Shown piece by piece: positions 30,701 to 44,343 of a stretch of DNA of 64,000 nucleotides. Numbering within the stretch: the first letter of the stretch is position 1; each line of letters opens with the position of its first letter. The notes beneath the pieces are model-generated. The model had not been told where the DNA came from, searched no databases, and saw nothing but the letters and a program-made list of their open reading frames with translations. A program made the position numbers and the translations under genes. Origin of the DNA: Narthecium ossifragum (taxonomy: Eukaryota > Streptophyta > Magnoliopsida > Dioscoreales > Nartheciaceae); NCBI GenBank assembly GCA_963920575.1, contig OY986969.1:6396001-6460000 (forward strand), read 5' to 3'.

Positions 30701-32160
30701 ACAAATCGTGAGAGGACGAAGAGCAGAAGGAAAAGGAGCTCGGATAAGAAGCCTATCTCAAGCAAGAAACAGTTATGGGCCTTCCTACCTCTGTTGCAAA
30801 TTCATTCAGTTGTCCCCTAAAGTGACAAACCAATGGCCCCTCAATGATTTGTATCCATACCACCAATATCAACATAATATCAAAATCCCCAAGAGAGATA
30901 AAAATTTATTTTTTAAACAAAAAAAATTAAGCCACTACATGAGGCCGACTCTATGACCCTCACATGTGGATTCGAATGACCATGAACCCAATCTTCACAA
31001 CAGAATTTGAAATCATGACCTCTGGTATGATACCATTGTGACTCAAATCAATCGATAAAACATAAGCCGATAGGTGCGGATGGGTCTATATAGTTATATT
31101 TTAATCTAATATCATCTGCCATAATTGGATAAACTTACCTTAGTGGAAGATAATGCAAGCATACAAATGCTGTCAAGTTTTTCTCTAGCAATATCATTTC
31201 CAAGTGCATGGAAAATTGATTTATGTCATTTAACTAATATATATTGAAGAAAGAGTGGGAGTGATTACTATTGACAATCCAATGAAGATTTTTGACTCAA
31301 CGGTTTGGGAATATAGTATCGGTTATACTAATATATGAATATATAGAGTCGCTCTCATCTATTTGTTTAAGCTTTATGAAAATATCAAAACAGAGGTCCT
31401 GAGTTTGAATCTTATCTCAAACAATCTGCTCTTTAATTAAATATTCACATTTGAGAAGTCATTTACATTCAAACCCACAACACAACAAGTGGATCTGGAC
31501 GTTGTTTCACTGGCTTTCATCTTCTTTATCAGAGCTTGGCTTTACAGCATCAAAGTTACCTTACTGTTTATGTTCCATCATGATGATAGCCACATTTTCT
31601 TGATTATCTAAATGTGGATGATATTGCAGTAATGGAAACACATTCACAAGTGATTTGCTCTCTTATTGTGCTATTTGAAATCTACACAAAAGTTTACCTT
31701 AAAAGAGGATAATCTTGGTTATTTTCTTAGTATTCAAGCACATCATATGGGCTCAAGGTTTGCATCTCTACCAAACCAAATATATTGTTGACTTTCTGCA
31801 TCATGTTCATATGATTCACCAGCAGACTGCAACAAAATGTATCTTAGGATAACTCAAAAGAACGCTCCATCATGATCTTTTCTGCTCCAAAGGACCTTTG
31901 CAAATTCAAAGATTTTGTGATTTCAATTGGGACGAGATCAACAAACGGATTTTGTATCTTTTTAGGATTTGTTAAATTTCATGGAGTGTAAAGAAACAGT
32001 CCTTTGTGACTCGTTCAAGAATTGAATCATAATAATACTGATCCACGGCAGTTACGACAGCAGAATTATACTGTCTGCGAATACTCTTTAAAGAATTAAA
32101 GATTCTATTATCTTCTTATCCTGCTTTATGTTGCGACAATGTCAGTTTCTTCTAATCCTG
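30701..32160. other. intergenic, no gene recognised
   Basis: No protein family is recognised in any frame. The end may belong to the decayed copia element described next. Confidence 0.4.
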
Positions 32161-32164
32161 TTTT

Positions 32165-32600
32165 CATGCCAGGGCAGAACATATCAAAGTCAATTATTAT
32201 TTAATCACGGAGAAGGTTGTTAATCATGATATATCCATCAAGTTTATCTCAACCATGAATCAAATGGCTGACATATTTACCAAAGGTCTCAGTAGTGCAT
32301 GCTTCCTTCAATTAAGAGACAAACACATGGTGTGTTCTCTCCCCATTCGCTTGTGGGGAATGTTAATGAATACGATCCCATCAATCATGCCGCTGATGAT
32401 CCTACAACTATGACATTTAGACAACATACGACAACGATAGGCAGCCATCACGTATGGCAACTATAGATATAAAATAGAGTAATTGTGATCCTACAATCAA
32501 CAGGGAATTTATTCTCGCATACATGTACAAAGATGTACTTGTGTAATGAATGAAGAAAGGAGAAGGAGAATACCTTTCTCTACTGTCTCAAATCTGTCTG
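32165..32600 (+). mobile_element. relic of a copia 3' end (RNase H tail and LTR-like part)
   Basis: The frame near 32200-32330 reads ISIKFISTMNQMADIFTKGL then a LQLRDK segment, the typical C-terminus of a copia RNase H domain. After a purine-rich GTGGGGAATG comes TGTTAATGAATACG (about 32359), an LTR-like start, continuing to about 32600. No second LTR was found. It ends only ~25-40 bp downstream of the GCP1 stop codon. Confidence 0.6.
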
Positions 32601-32622
32601 TATCTGTTGGAGATTCCCAAAG

Positions 32623-35600
32623 CTATGTTTGCTGCTGCATAGAGTTCTTGATAATTGATGTCAGAGATGGATGTACACGAGCAATTTTCATAGACCGAGC
32701 TTCGCTCCTTCCTTGAGGGTATTCCTCACCCAATGGCCACCTCGGCCTCAAGTCAAACTGCACCAGTAAAGTCAGTCTACAAAAAGCTAGCTAATGTTTT
32801 ATTGGAATGCAAATCATAGTCTTGAGAAATTGAGTTGTCAAGTGAACCATAAATGCATCATTTACTGAGAAAAGCCTCTTCAAGGTAGTTTCATTGGAGC
32901 GAGGTGTAACAATCAATTGTTAACATTTAACAAGATAAACTGTTCCATCTCAGATCAAGATTGACATAATACTTTGCACCATAAGAGCAATATACCAACG
33001 TATTTGACTACTTTAAGCTGATTCTAGATATCACACACCCAAGCCAAGTGAATTGTTTGTTTGGGGACAGAAATAATATCACAAACACACCAGTGTATAT
33101 ACCTTAAATCTTCCACACACCATAAGCATAATTGACCTCAGTAGACTCACAGAAACTGGGTACTATGAGCAATGCCAACTATAACATGAATTCTCATTAT
33201 AATGTTGAAAATGATCTTAAACACGAATTTTACTAGATTTAACTTCTACAGTGGTCTAATGCTACAAATGTATCTAGTGACCACCAGTTTAAAGCTGGGT
33301 ACTATAGCAGCTGAAAGCTAGTATAATGCCTATACTACCATGCTTGATCCTATGCTTTACCTTTATGCTCACAGCTTCCAAGGCTTTAAGAACCGCTTCA
33401 TGATATGATATCTACTAATCCAGTAACCAGTAAATCTTCCCTCCTATCATATCACAATGTAAGATACAGTGCCACACTGGATGTCGATGTGTCTAAGTAT
33501 TGCTGCTACTGGTAGCCAGTATGATGCAGCAGGGCTTTATAAACCTAGGATTGTAGTGTCTATCATGCAAACAGTTCTTTAATATTATACATTGACATTC
33601 TCAGAATGATAAAGCATGTTGTTGATGACTAAAGTATTCGAAGTAATAACCAAACCTTACAAGTAAGCAAAGTAGTAAGAAGGATTACTGGAAGTATGAA
33701 TACAACATATCAATAGTTGAAATGTGTGTAATATACAGCTATATATTGTAGGAAAACATGTTGTCTTCAAAATTATACATGGACCTTCCCAGAATGCTAA
33801 AGCATGTTGTTGACTACTGAAACTAGTCCAGAAACCTAGTGAGCAAACCCTTTTTCAAAACCATGACTGGAAGTATGAATACAGGATATCAATAGGTAAA
33901 AAGAGCAAAACTTAATACATACCACAGAATCCTCTGGCTCTTCGGCAGCTGGTGGAGGGTCAAACCTTCCTACTAGGAAATGCTCAATACCAGTCCAAGC
34001 AACCATGACACCTTTTGACAAAGAAAAGCAAACAATTCGTCTTAGAATTCATGGAAACACGGCTTTTTTGGTGTCCATTCCACAATTACACATTCACACT
34101 AATTAAATATATTCACAAAGAGAGTGCTTGACGCCGGTCAAAGCAACTATGACCCCTTTCACAAAGAGAAACAAATGATTTCACAGACTTTCACAAAAAC
34201 ATTGTTCCATGGGTTATGGTAAATCAAAATCCCTACGGTTAATATCTATAAATTATCTCTAGAGGGCTCTTCTAAGTAGCTCATGAAATGCTTTATGACA
34301 TTACAAGTATTTGATAATATCTAGAATTTCAATCTCAAATCCGTCTGAATGAAGGCAGAATTGATGCTTGAAAATATATATCTAGGGACATTGGAATAAA
34401 TTTAATATGTTTGATATATTAACTATGACCTGCTCACGATGCAGCCTTATTAGCAACCTACAGTCATAAACCATTTTTCAAAACCAAATTCCCTGTGAAC
34501 GAAACTAAGAGTTAACCTGATCCAACTTGGTCTGTAAGGTCTCAAGCACCTAGGATCAGATGAGCAGCTAGACTACCATGACATTACTGTCTTAACTCTA
34601 TTGCCTTATATCTCAAATTGAGTTAGATGCATGCAGAGCAAACTATACCATTGTCAGTGCAAAGGCTTGGAGGAGGGAACGCGAGCTGAAGGCCATTCTT
34701 CTCAACCACATGCTTCAATCTAGTTCTCACATACTGATTTGAAGCAACACCTCCTGAAACAACCTATTAAAGGCGATATTCAGAATTTAGAGGAGGAACT
34801 GGACCACGAAAAGGATACAAAATTTTGTTTTAGTCAGAAGAAAATAATTTGAATCAAATAACCAAGTATCTGATAGAAGGTTCCATCTTCAATGCCCACT
34901 CAATGGCCCGCTCACACCTTTCCTCCAAATGCAGTACAGCAACACGCTGCAGAATAATTTCCAGCGAAAGTAAGACAGAAGAAGAGTGTTCTGCTAGATT
35001 TTACACTAATCGTCTGTATCTTTCAGTTCAATATCACCTGAAAAGAAGCAGCAATATTCGCACGTAAGCTTCTGTCCTGAGGATCCACCAAAGAAATGCG
35101 ACTAGATTCTATCTGTCTGCAAAATACATGAATCACCATTAATGATGCCTAACTCAGCATTGAAGGAGAACAATTAAAGCGTCATCACTATATCTCCTCC
35201 CTGAATTCATGGAGGCCTTTGATGTGGAATTTGATTCCTAGTAATTAGAACATGTGCTTTGCTTAGTCAAGAACATCACCCGTAGCTTACTTCTGTGAGA
35301 AGCAAAACAAGGCTCAGGAAAGGATAGAGTGCAGGATTTAAGGTATTTGTGCCATTACTTCCTATACACTGACCATGAAGCCCTGGGCGGCTAGCTTAAC
35401 TCCTAAAAAAAGCTAAATGCTCGACTAGTCAATAGGTCAAATTTCCTAAAGAATACGCTTTTATATTCTTCTTATCATTTGATCTTGATGCCTTAGGTCC
35501 CCTAGGCAAGTGAATCCCAGGATTTGCCGACAACCCTCCAGGTATGAATTCCTGAAAGCCACCCGATATCAACTATTATACCACAAGAATGAGTATGAAT

Positions 35601-38600
35601 TCAACAAACAATGGGCTTAACTGCATTCTAATGCAAATGGTAATGATAAGACAAAGGAAATTACAAATACCTTGAAATCAACAAAAATAATTGCTCAATA
35701 TCCAGCTCAACTTTCCCTTCAGAAGAAGGTAAGCTTGGCAACACAATGAGACCCCCCACCCCACCCCACTTTGCTGTCCCCTCTCCACTCTCTCTCCTCT
35801 TTTTGAGCTTGTTATGTAATAGTAGAAGTTGACAAGAAACATTTATGCCATAAAGAAAACAAAGAAGTAAGATTCAAACATGTTTTCTATAGGTAATGAA
35901 AGCAAAGTTTGAATCACAGAAAACATAATGCCTTCCATTGTTCATTCACAATAATTAATCATGCTCATCTCACGTGAATATCTTGTTTAAATGACTTATG
36001 CTTATGAGCAGCAGCATGATGACCTGACTGGTAGCTCAAAAAAAAGCAGAAGATTGTTGAAAATAAGAAACATAGGGAGTAAGACGGAAACGAATATTAA
36101 ACAGATTATCGAACGGGAAATTCAAGAAATCAAGCATCAAATGGCTGCGAACAAACAAATTCATGTGATCCAAGATGAACAAATGCAAAGACCAAAAAGG
36201 TAAATGCTTGCTCACATATTTCTACGTTCAATAGCAATTCTAACTTGAGTCTTTAGACCAGCATAGGAGAAGTTGCAATCTTTATGTTGCCTCATTGGGA
36301 CCTAGAAAACCAGAGAGAAATATTGAAGATTTAACACCCACCAAAAGGCAAGTTCAATAATTGGTTTTGATACCAATATCACCTTGAAATTGTTAGAAAA
36401 GAAGGATGTTTTTAAGCTGCAAATTTTCAATTCAATTACAAACTATAACCATGCGATAATTTTGTATCACCAACATCAAATTCAAATCTGCGGAAAGGAG
36501 CTTACTGAAAATTTGACAGAATGCGCATCACCTTCCCTGGCAAGCTCTTCAAGAGCTGGCCCACCACCTTTTCTCATATCAAGGCCAAGCCATCTTGCTG
36601 TCTTATCATATGCCTCACCAATTGCATCATCAATCGTAGTCCCAAGTTGCACATAATGACCAAGATCACGAGCAATAATGAGAAGATTATGCCCTCCTGA
36701 GACATTTTGATATATGAAGACCTTAACAAGAGTCCTGCCACATCTCAAACCCATGGAACTTTTGTCTTTCGAGATAGACAAAACATAACCTAATATAAAC
36801 TAATTAAGAGACTTGCAAACTGAAGCCAGATGCATAACAAGAGGCCATAAAGATTTCATGCATGCAATATTAACTAAGTGAGCATAATGAACATTCAAAT
36901 CACGTCATAACAATACCTACATTATTAAGTATACTTTTGCAATTACAAATGTGCATTCACAATTCCCTTTGTTGACTTCCAAGGCATTGCCTTTTCCAGG
37001 TCAGTTCCAAGACTAAAACAGCATTCCAAGGTCATATTCATGCACTAAATGCAACCATACTAGAAAAAGGGACAGGCCACTCTCAATAACTCAAAAAATA
37101 CAGCTTGTTGTTGCATATTCACAAATTAGACATATCTATCTCTCAGCTGTGGTAAAGTAATATTTGTTGCTAAAGCCTGATATATAAAATATAATCTGAA
37201 AAAAAAACAATTACTTCATCAGCTGCAAATATGAGAAAATCCTTCTGCATAATATAGCCCATAAAACATAACTTTTTGACGTTACATATATGTATACTGT
37301 TTCAAGCTCCACAGTTGAATATATATCAGGCACAGCAACAGCTTACCTGAAATCAAAAGAGCCAAGAAAGGAAATTGGACGTCCCCCTCAGTAAGCCTAG
37401 ACAAGTAATTTCACATAAGCATATAAATGAATCAGCAAATGCAAGTTATGGTATATATAAAAACTTCAACCAGTAGGTATATCAAGTTGATTTCATCTTC
37501 ATGATGCACTCTGGTTTGGAAGATACTCATTATCATTTGCTACCGCTAAATTTTTTTTCCACGTCCAGTTATGCTCTGCAAGTTAAGCACCAGAAGCACC
37601 AGAAGCTTTTTCAAGTATAGGATAATCTTATTATCTTTTCATTTAAGTCAGATATCAGGAAAGATAAAACAAGTTCTGTCTTAACAACCCGTGCTTTTAA
37701 TGGGTGAACTTTGTGTCAAACAGTACGAGGGAGGATGTTAATAGAACAGTGCAGTTGACAAATCTAAGTTCTATACAAAACACTCTAAAGGTGTGGTAAA
37801 GCTACTCTCAACTGTATCAGTCTTCACACTTAAGCCTTTGTCAAGAAATTTTGCACCTAAGGACTATGATTGATATACTAAATAACAGATTTGAAATAAA
37901 ATAACATTTCAGTTACTGTTGAGCTTGAAATCTTTGACAAACTTCTAACTCAATACCTAGCGACTAAAGCATGAGCTTCCATGTGATGAACTCCGATGAT
38001 GGGTAACCTGAATGTTCGAGCTATTTTCCGAGCTTTGCCTACACCGACTGCAGCAAAATTTAAGGGCAAGTTAAACAGCTAATATGCTTTGACGAAAGCT
38101 TAATAACTAAACATGTATGAAATTTGAGGATCTTCGTGATGTGATGCACACAAGATAAACAACGAGATCAAAGGGAGCTTCTCTCAGCTAAACAAAATCC
38201 ACACATGCATTCTAGCCACAACAAATCAAGAATCAGACAAGGCATAAAAAAGAAAACTTTTGGTTGTAACCTTCTCTCAGCTAGACACTTTTCTATGCTA
38301 ACACAAAAGACGTATTGTTATGTAATAGATACTATACTGCACACCAAGTGTTTTTTGGTCAATTATCAATTTAAAGGACAAGAAGAATTGTTAGTGTAAA
38401 CAAACAGGTCATGGGTTAGAGCGCATTTCGGAATCCTCCCCAAAAATTTGATACGGTATCAGAGGAATATCTTGTCTTATCCTGCTAAAGACATTCTGCT
38501 GTTATGGGATGTGGATTGTGGATGCTACTTGTGAAAAGGCCAAGCAACTTAAAGTAAGACATATGTCAAACTTTTTAACAAAGTCAACGATCAAGACATC

Positions 38601-40008
38601 AAAAGAGTGTAGGCATCAAAGAGCAAGTGTCAAACATTTATATCAAGCTCCATAGAAGCAGAATTGCAGAAGAGTTTATGAGGAATGTATGTGAGAATTC
38701 AAAAGGAAAAAAATGTACGGCAATTTAGGTTAGCATTCACTTATTTGTATTGACATGCAAACCTTTAAGCAAATAGCCTATTGTGAGGCTATTGACTGTG
38801 TAACAGTCTATTTGCTGATGTAGTGTGTGATGACAGAATAATATCAGGATAATATCAACAACCTCATTGCACTATAAATCCTATAAGAAATTAGTAAGGA
38901 TTTGGTTCAAGTATTAGACAATGATACATAAAGCAAAATACATATGAGGAAGTGAACAGCTTGAATGATTTAAATTTTCCCAGTTGATTGAGAACCCTAT
39001 AGCTTGTATGCATCCTCTATTTTTGAGCTTCCAATAACGTTGTTATAAGCTTATAATTCCTATAAGTCTAGCCAACAAATAGTAGAATAGAGCGATGTCT
39101 CTGAAAAAAATGATGGTTCAATGCTATACTTACCTCGGAGACAAAGACTTAAACCTGGTCCTATCGTAACAGCCACCGCTGAAAGATCTTGCCCTGTCAA
39201 ATTTGCACCATCAAGTGCTTGCTGAACAACCTGTAAAAAAAAACAAGCATGTTCTCAAAGTACAAAGAAACAAAACAACAAGAAGTACAAGAAAAAGAAC
39301 CTGGAGACACAAAAGGTCCAACCTTATCGATTACGAGTAAGTGTGCTTCTTCAGCCATTTTAGGAGCAACACCTCCATAGCGTGAAAGCAAATCTGCCTT
39401 CAATATGAGAAGAAAAAAAAGTTTATTTCGATGGAATTCACAATTAGAACAACCAAACCAATAAGACCAGAAGATATAAAAGTCTATTGTGGATGAGAGG
39501 GTGCACAGTAAAGAAAAAAGCAAACAGTACGAAATTAAGGAAATTTTGTTAAACCACTACATGTCTCCCCCCAAAAAAGTCAATAAGAAAGAACAGGAAT
39601 GCGAACCTGAGACGACACAACCTGGCTGAGGATTTCCCCGTTGCCTCTAACCTGGAAAACCCACAAAACAAGAACAGCGAAACACTAAATTGAATCCAAT
39701 CGTAAAACAAAGAAAAAAAAGAGAGACGATGATCTTACGACGGCCGCGGCCGTATCATCACAGCTCGTCTCGATCCCAAGGACGACGACATCATCCCGAA
39801 GCGGGAGCGGGATCCTCTCGGTAGATTTCCCATCGGAAGCAGAGGAGAAGATCGTAGAAAGGGATTTGGAGAGGGGATTTCCACGGAGAAAAGAGGAAGA
39901 GACGGGGAATCTAAGTATGGGGAAGAGATTTGGGGGGCGATGAAATGGAGATGATTTGAAAAAGAGAATGGCGCATGAAGGACGTAAGAAGAAGAGGGTT
40001 GCCGCCAT
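32623..40008 (-). CDS. GCP1: mitochondrial tRNA N6-adenosine threonylcarbamoyltransferase (TsaD/Qri7/OSGEPL1 family)
   Basis: The enzyme transfers threonylcarbamoyl to A37 of ANN-decoding tRNAs, in mitochondria for this branch. Fourteen exons on the minus strand join in frame to 489 residues: 40008-39739, 39651-39607, 39397-39323, 39230-39134, 38047-37957, 37396-37347, 36696-36506, 36301-36216, 35733-35671, 35116-35038, 34946-34863, 34763-34649, 34011-33923, 32757-32623. All borders are GT-AG. The first ~75 residues are rich in Arg/Ser/Phe with no acidic residues, a mitochondrial-type presequence. The core begins [17 protein letters not shown]. The metal-binding HHMEAH motif is in exon 5, and ISGGHNLL spans exons 6-7. 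[45 protein letters not shown] and the late [10 protein letters not shown] follow. The length fits plant homologues (~480). I see no defect. Exon 9 has the least usual acceptor. Confidence 0.93.
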
Positions 40009-40072
40009 CCGCAGGGATCAATGTAGATTAGATATGAGTGTTGCTAAACTCATGAGCTTGCCGTTGCTCTCT

Positions 40073-40152
40073 CTTATAATAGTGCGAGTGCCGGTCTTGT
40101 GTTACGAGCGGGTTTGCTCGTAACGGGTCTCCGCTCTCGTGCTCCTATTATA
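40073..40152. repeat. short fold-back in GCP1 upstream region
   Basis: An 80-bp imperfect inverted repeat: TTATAATAG pairs with CTATTATA, and the inner GTTACGAGC pairs perfectly with GCTCGTAAC across GGGTTT. It lies 65-145 bp upstream of the GCP1 start codon. Confidence 0.65.
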
Positions 40153-40304
40153 GGCGTGTTTGGTTGGCTGGAATGAGTGTTGAAATCAGTTTGTATGAAG
40201 TCACTTTAGCTGGTTAAAGCCTGAAATCATTTTTTGCCACCGACTTCAGAAATCAACTTCGAGTGAAGGGATGTTTGTTTCTATGGAAAATGGACCGGAA
40301 TGGC

Positions 40305-40729
40305 TAGGGGTGAGCAAAACCGAATTGAATTTTTAGAACCGAACCGAACCGAACAATTCGGTTCGGTTTTTCGGTATATTCGGTTCGGTTCGATTTTTTT
40401 ATCAAAAATTTGATATTCGATTCGGTTTCAGTTTTTATTTTTAAAATTCGGTAAATACCAAAATACCAAAAATTCTAAAATTATATAGCTTATGTCGGTT
40501 CGGTTTTATATTGTAAGTAAAAAAATTACGGATTATTTCGGTTTTTTCGGTTCGGTTCGGTTTTTTCATGAATTCGGTTCGGTTCGGTTTTTAAATTAGT
40601 GTACCGAAATAATTCGGTTCGGTTTCGGTTCGGTTTTATGCCCTAATTCGGTTCGGGTTTTTAAATCATGGAATTTCGATATTTCGGTATTCAATATTTC
40701 GGTTCGGTTTTAACGAATTCTCACCCCTA
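40305..40729. mobile_element. hAT-like MITE rich in GAACC/CGGTT
   Basis: It has 10-bp TIRs TAGGGGTGAG...CTCACCCCTA and a perfect 8-bp target duplication GGAATGGC (40297-40304 and 40730-40737), the hAT signature. The 425-bp interior is mostly iterated TTCGGTTCGG words and encodes nothing. A relative lies at 60971-61383. Confidence 0.88.
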
Positions 40730-40943
40730 GGAATGGCTGGACTGGACGTCTGGACTGGAGTGGGATTCCAGTACTTGGGTCTTTGGTTCACCGAAGTGGA
40801 ATGGATCCAGTCAGCTTCAATCCATGCCAAAGTATGTGTTCCAGTCTTGAATGCCCTGTTCCAAAAACCACGACCTACAGTGGAGAACCCGATCAAGGAT
40901 TCTCTCCACCGCCATGAGTTCTCTCGTGATGGTTTCTTCCTCC

Positions 40944-41044
40944 GGATTCGGGGGCCTCAAGTGACTGACTTATTTGAGGCCCACAAGTAAGTCAAATCTG
41001 ATCGCCCATTTAAATGGACAGACATGATCCTATTTGATGGTTGC
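40944..41044 (+). repeat. left TIR of lipoxygenase Pack-MULE
   Basis: Inverse match to 50706-50806 through GACTGACTTA, AAGTAAGTCAAATC and CCATTTAAAT. Confidence 0.85.
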
Positions 41045-41154
41045 CACTGATTAATAATACCATTGTTGTTCTCCTTCTCCTTCTCCCTCTCCCTCTCCCA
41101 CGATCGCGCGTGCCACCTCTTCCACCACCCACTCCCCCACCGCTGGAACCACGC

Positions 41155-41683
41155 CAGTTCCACCGCCTCCTCTAAAATGGCAGGAAGACTTATGCAACTC
41201 GCACCATCTTCTTCTGGATGCCGATTGGGACTTTGAAGCCCATCGCCATTGAGCTATGTCTGTCGCCCATGACCCTCTGTGGCGCTCGGTCATGCCAAGT
41301 CCTGAGGCCGCCAGGCGATGACACCACCAACTGGCTCTGGCAGCTCACCAAGGCCAATGTCTGCTCCAACGACGCCGGTGTCCACAAGCTCGCAAACCAC
41401 TGGTATGTAAACATTCAAACAATTCACATAGTATTTAATTAGACCAATTAATTAATTTGTTTGTAGAGGCGGAGCCATGATCTAAATATATGATTGACGT
41501 GCAGGATGAGAACGCACGCGCGCCTGGAACCGTTCATCATGGCGGCACACCGGCAGCTCAGCACGATGCACCCGGTGTACAAGCTGCTGGACCCCCACAT
41601 GAGGTACACACTAGAGATCAACGCCCTCGCCCGGCAGAGCCTCGTCAAAGCCGACGGCGTCATCGAGGCCTGCTTCACCCCGG
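41155..41683 (+). pseudogene. captured lipoxygenase fragment, upstream half
   Basis: After a frame-disturbed start (AATRTIFF-like, GTLKPIAIEL) the sequence encodes NWLWQLTKANVCSNDAGVHK, LANHW, then a GT-AG intron (about 41403-41504). It resumes [40 protein letters not shown] and [18 protein letters not shown]. This is the iron-binding central region of plant 13-lipoxygenases: the His of the SNDAGVHxL and NHW motifs and HRQLSxMHP are present. The Athila retrotransposon cuts the exon at 41683. The other half is at 49921. Retention of an intron shows capture at the DNA level. Confidence 0.88.
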
Positions 41684-43222
41684 TGATAACGCGTGAAAAG
41701 TGCACAAATCGCCCCTTTAACTAGGTCCTGTTAGCCTCAGAGCAATGCTATTTTGATGGTCTATGGTGCATTTCATGTATAAGAGCCTTCAACGAAGGTT
41801 AGATCAAGTTTGGTGCTAAAACGAAGTGATTCGGCAATCTTGCGTGAAGGAGATCGATCTCATTATTCCATCAAGAAGCGGTCCAGTCGAAGCAAAGGAG
41901 ATCGATCTTCATCCTAAAGGAGATCGATCTTGGTCGGGCGTATTCCAGATCCAGAGTTCGCAGAACGAAGGAGATCGATCTTCTTCCCAATGGAGATCGA
42001 TCTCATTTGATGCTGGGGGAAAAATAAAGGGCTGAGATCTAATCCGAGTTAGGGTTTTATTAAGGCCTATAAATAGGTGTTGGGAGAGGATTTTTGGCAG
42101 CCACCCATAGACGAATTTTCCTCTCCTCCTGGGTGTTTCCTTGGCTTTTCTTCCTCCATAAACATTAGGGTTAGGTCTTGAAGATAGATCCATGGCGGGA
42201 GCGCGTCATCAACCTTTCCCGATGGATCGTTTCTTCAAGATGAGTAGCTAAATCTTTATTCTAGGAAATTCTATGATGTAATAGGGAGTTTATTTAGGTT
42301 TTCCTATGGATCAGAGCATGTATTTTATGATGGTTTAATGGATAGAATTCGGATTTTATACATCTATTGGTAATATCTCTTATGGTGAATGTATTGTTTG
42401 CTCTTTGTGCCCTAATTTCGGTCTGTCTTGTCTCGATTTTTCCGTGGGTTTACAGCCGGATTTTGTGAAAACTCAAAACATAAAAGTTGTAGATCTCTGT
42501 CTTAGCTTTCCAACGAATCTTGAATCGCCTTGTTTCGAGTTAGAATGTGAAAGTTACGCTGAGATTACGTTCGCTGGTTTTGAGCATTGCATGTTAGAGG
42601 CTAGGATCAGGACATGTTCAAGTTGCTTTCATGCTAGAACCATGTTAGATCTTTGGATTGGATTCTAAACCCTAGCTTATGATTGTAGGAGTGCTAGAAC
42701 CACTGCCTTAATGCTAGAACCATTAAGACCTATGATTGTAACCTACGATTCATTCTTTATCTTTATTGATTAGGCGATCTCAAAGTGCTAGAACCACTTT
42801 GATTATTTTCCTACCAATTATCCGATGATTTGATCTTCATTCCGACGTAGACTTCTAATGGATCTATGTTGAGTGATAGTGGACCTAGCCAATCTTCTAT
42901 CAACCCTAGAAAACAATCTTGAACTTATTGAATTGCTCTTATCCTAGGAATGCCTAGATAGCTCTCGATTACGGATTAGAACTTCCTAGCCTTTTTCTCC
43001 TATTGTTATTCTCCCAATTTAGTTTAAAAGACCAACTATCATCCATTTTCCTTAACTTTTGGATTTAGAACTATGGGCGGTAATTAGACTTAATCCTGTT
43101 TTCCCTGTGGACCGACCCGGACTCATAGCTATCTACCTCTTAAGTAGTTAGTAGTGATTCGGATTATAAATTTGTAATTTTGGCGTCCTTGTTAAGGTAA
43201 CGACACTTTTCAAGGCGTGTCA
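41684..43222 (+). repeat. Athila 5' LTR
   Basis: Begins TGATAACGCGTGAAAAG and ends AAGGCGTGTCA. TATAAATA is at 42068-42075. Upstream of it, from 41849 to 42005, are five copies of GGAGATCGATCT, whose AGATCGATCT core is palindromic. Confidence 0.9.
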
Positions 43223-43228
43223 GAATTT

Positions 43229-43246
43229 TGGCGCCGTTGCCGGGGA
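43229..43246 (+). other. Athila primer-binding site
   Basis: TGGCGCCGTTGCCGGGGA, seven bases after the LTR, is complementary to the 3' end of tRNA-Asp. This is the usual primer of the Athila/Tat group. Confidence 0.85.
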
Positions 43247-43590
43247 ACACGGTTTATTAAGTTAATTGCCTAGTGTAGTTTTATTTCAATTAGTATTTTT
43301 ATTTCTGTTGTTTATTATATAAAAGACCAAAAATAATACCAGTGCTAATATTTCCTATCTTTTTGATCGTGCGTTAGGGACTTTGACGAAGCACCTTCCA
43401 AGCGGAGAAGGAGCATCAGTCAAAGCTTCACCGAGATAGCACTGTGAGTATCTCTAAACCTTGGTTGTTATTGTGATGTGGTATATGGATGAATGTTAGT
43501 GAAGATTCAGATTTAAATATTACATTGCAAGAATTCTTGAATTCTCGTGCTGCATTGCGTAAACCTGTGAATATTTCACCTGATTAATCC

Positions 43591-44341
43591 ATGGAGAACA
43601 ATAACGTAGATGATCATCATGATCATGATGAAAATCCGACCCATCATGAAGATCAAGGTCGCATGAATATGAAAGATTTTTACATTCCTACTTCATTTAC
43701 TTCAAATTCATGCATTCAACCCCCAATGATAGGAGCTGCCCACTATGAAATCAAGCCTCAGTTCCTTCAATCTCTTCCTGCTTTTCATGGTCTGTCTCAT
43801 GAAGATCCCTACAACCATATAGAAGAATTTATCTTGATTAGTTCGACCGTGAAGGTCAATAATTTTACTGACGATGCTTGGAAATTAAAACTTTTTCCCT
43901 TTACTCTCAAGGGTAAAGCAAAATATTGGCTTAGATCTTTAGGGCCCAGATCTATCACGACTTGGCCTCAACTTCAAACCCAATTTCTTGCTAAATTCTT
44001 TCCAATTACCAAGACCAGTGATCTTAGGAAAGAAATTTCATCCTTCAAGCAAGCCGATGATGAACTTTTTCATGAAGCATGGGATAGATATAGGGAACTC
44101 CTTAGGAAGTGTCCTCACCATCAATTCCCTCAATGAGCTATCATAGAGAATTTTTATAATGGTCTTAAAGAAAAACATCAGTTGACTATCGATGCCGCCT
44201 GTGGAGGAGTTTTCATTACAAATCCTCTTGATGATTCTTGAAGACTTTTTGAAAGACTAGCTGAAAATTCCCAACACCATGCTTCATCCTCTAGGTCTGC
44301 CCACGATTCTTCCAATCAGACCAAGTCTAGAGGTACTCTGG
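43591..44341 (+). pseudogene. Athila gag, N-terminal part
   Basis: After an acidic/His-rich start the frame encodes the retrotransposon gag domain: LPAFHGLSHEDPYNHIEEFI, DDAWKLKLFPFTLKGKAKYW, TWPQLQTQFLAKFFP. A TGA at 44134-44136 and a further one near 44239 interrupt the frame before it reopens at 44344. It therefore cannot make a full Gag. Confidence 0.85.
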
Positions 44342-44343
44342 AA

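Noticed and set aside
40150..40870. A second MITE around the hAT-like element, suggested by GTGTTTGGTTGGCTGG
   Set aside because: The expected inverted end and target duplication could not be recognised.
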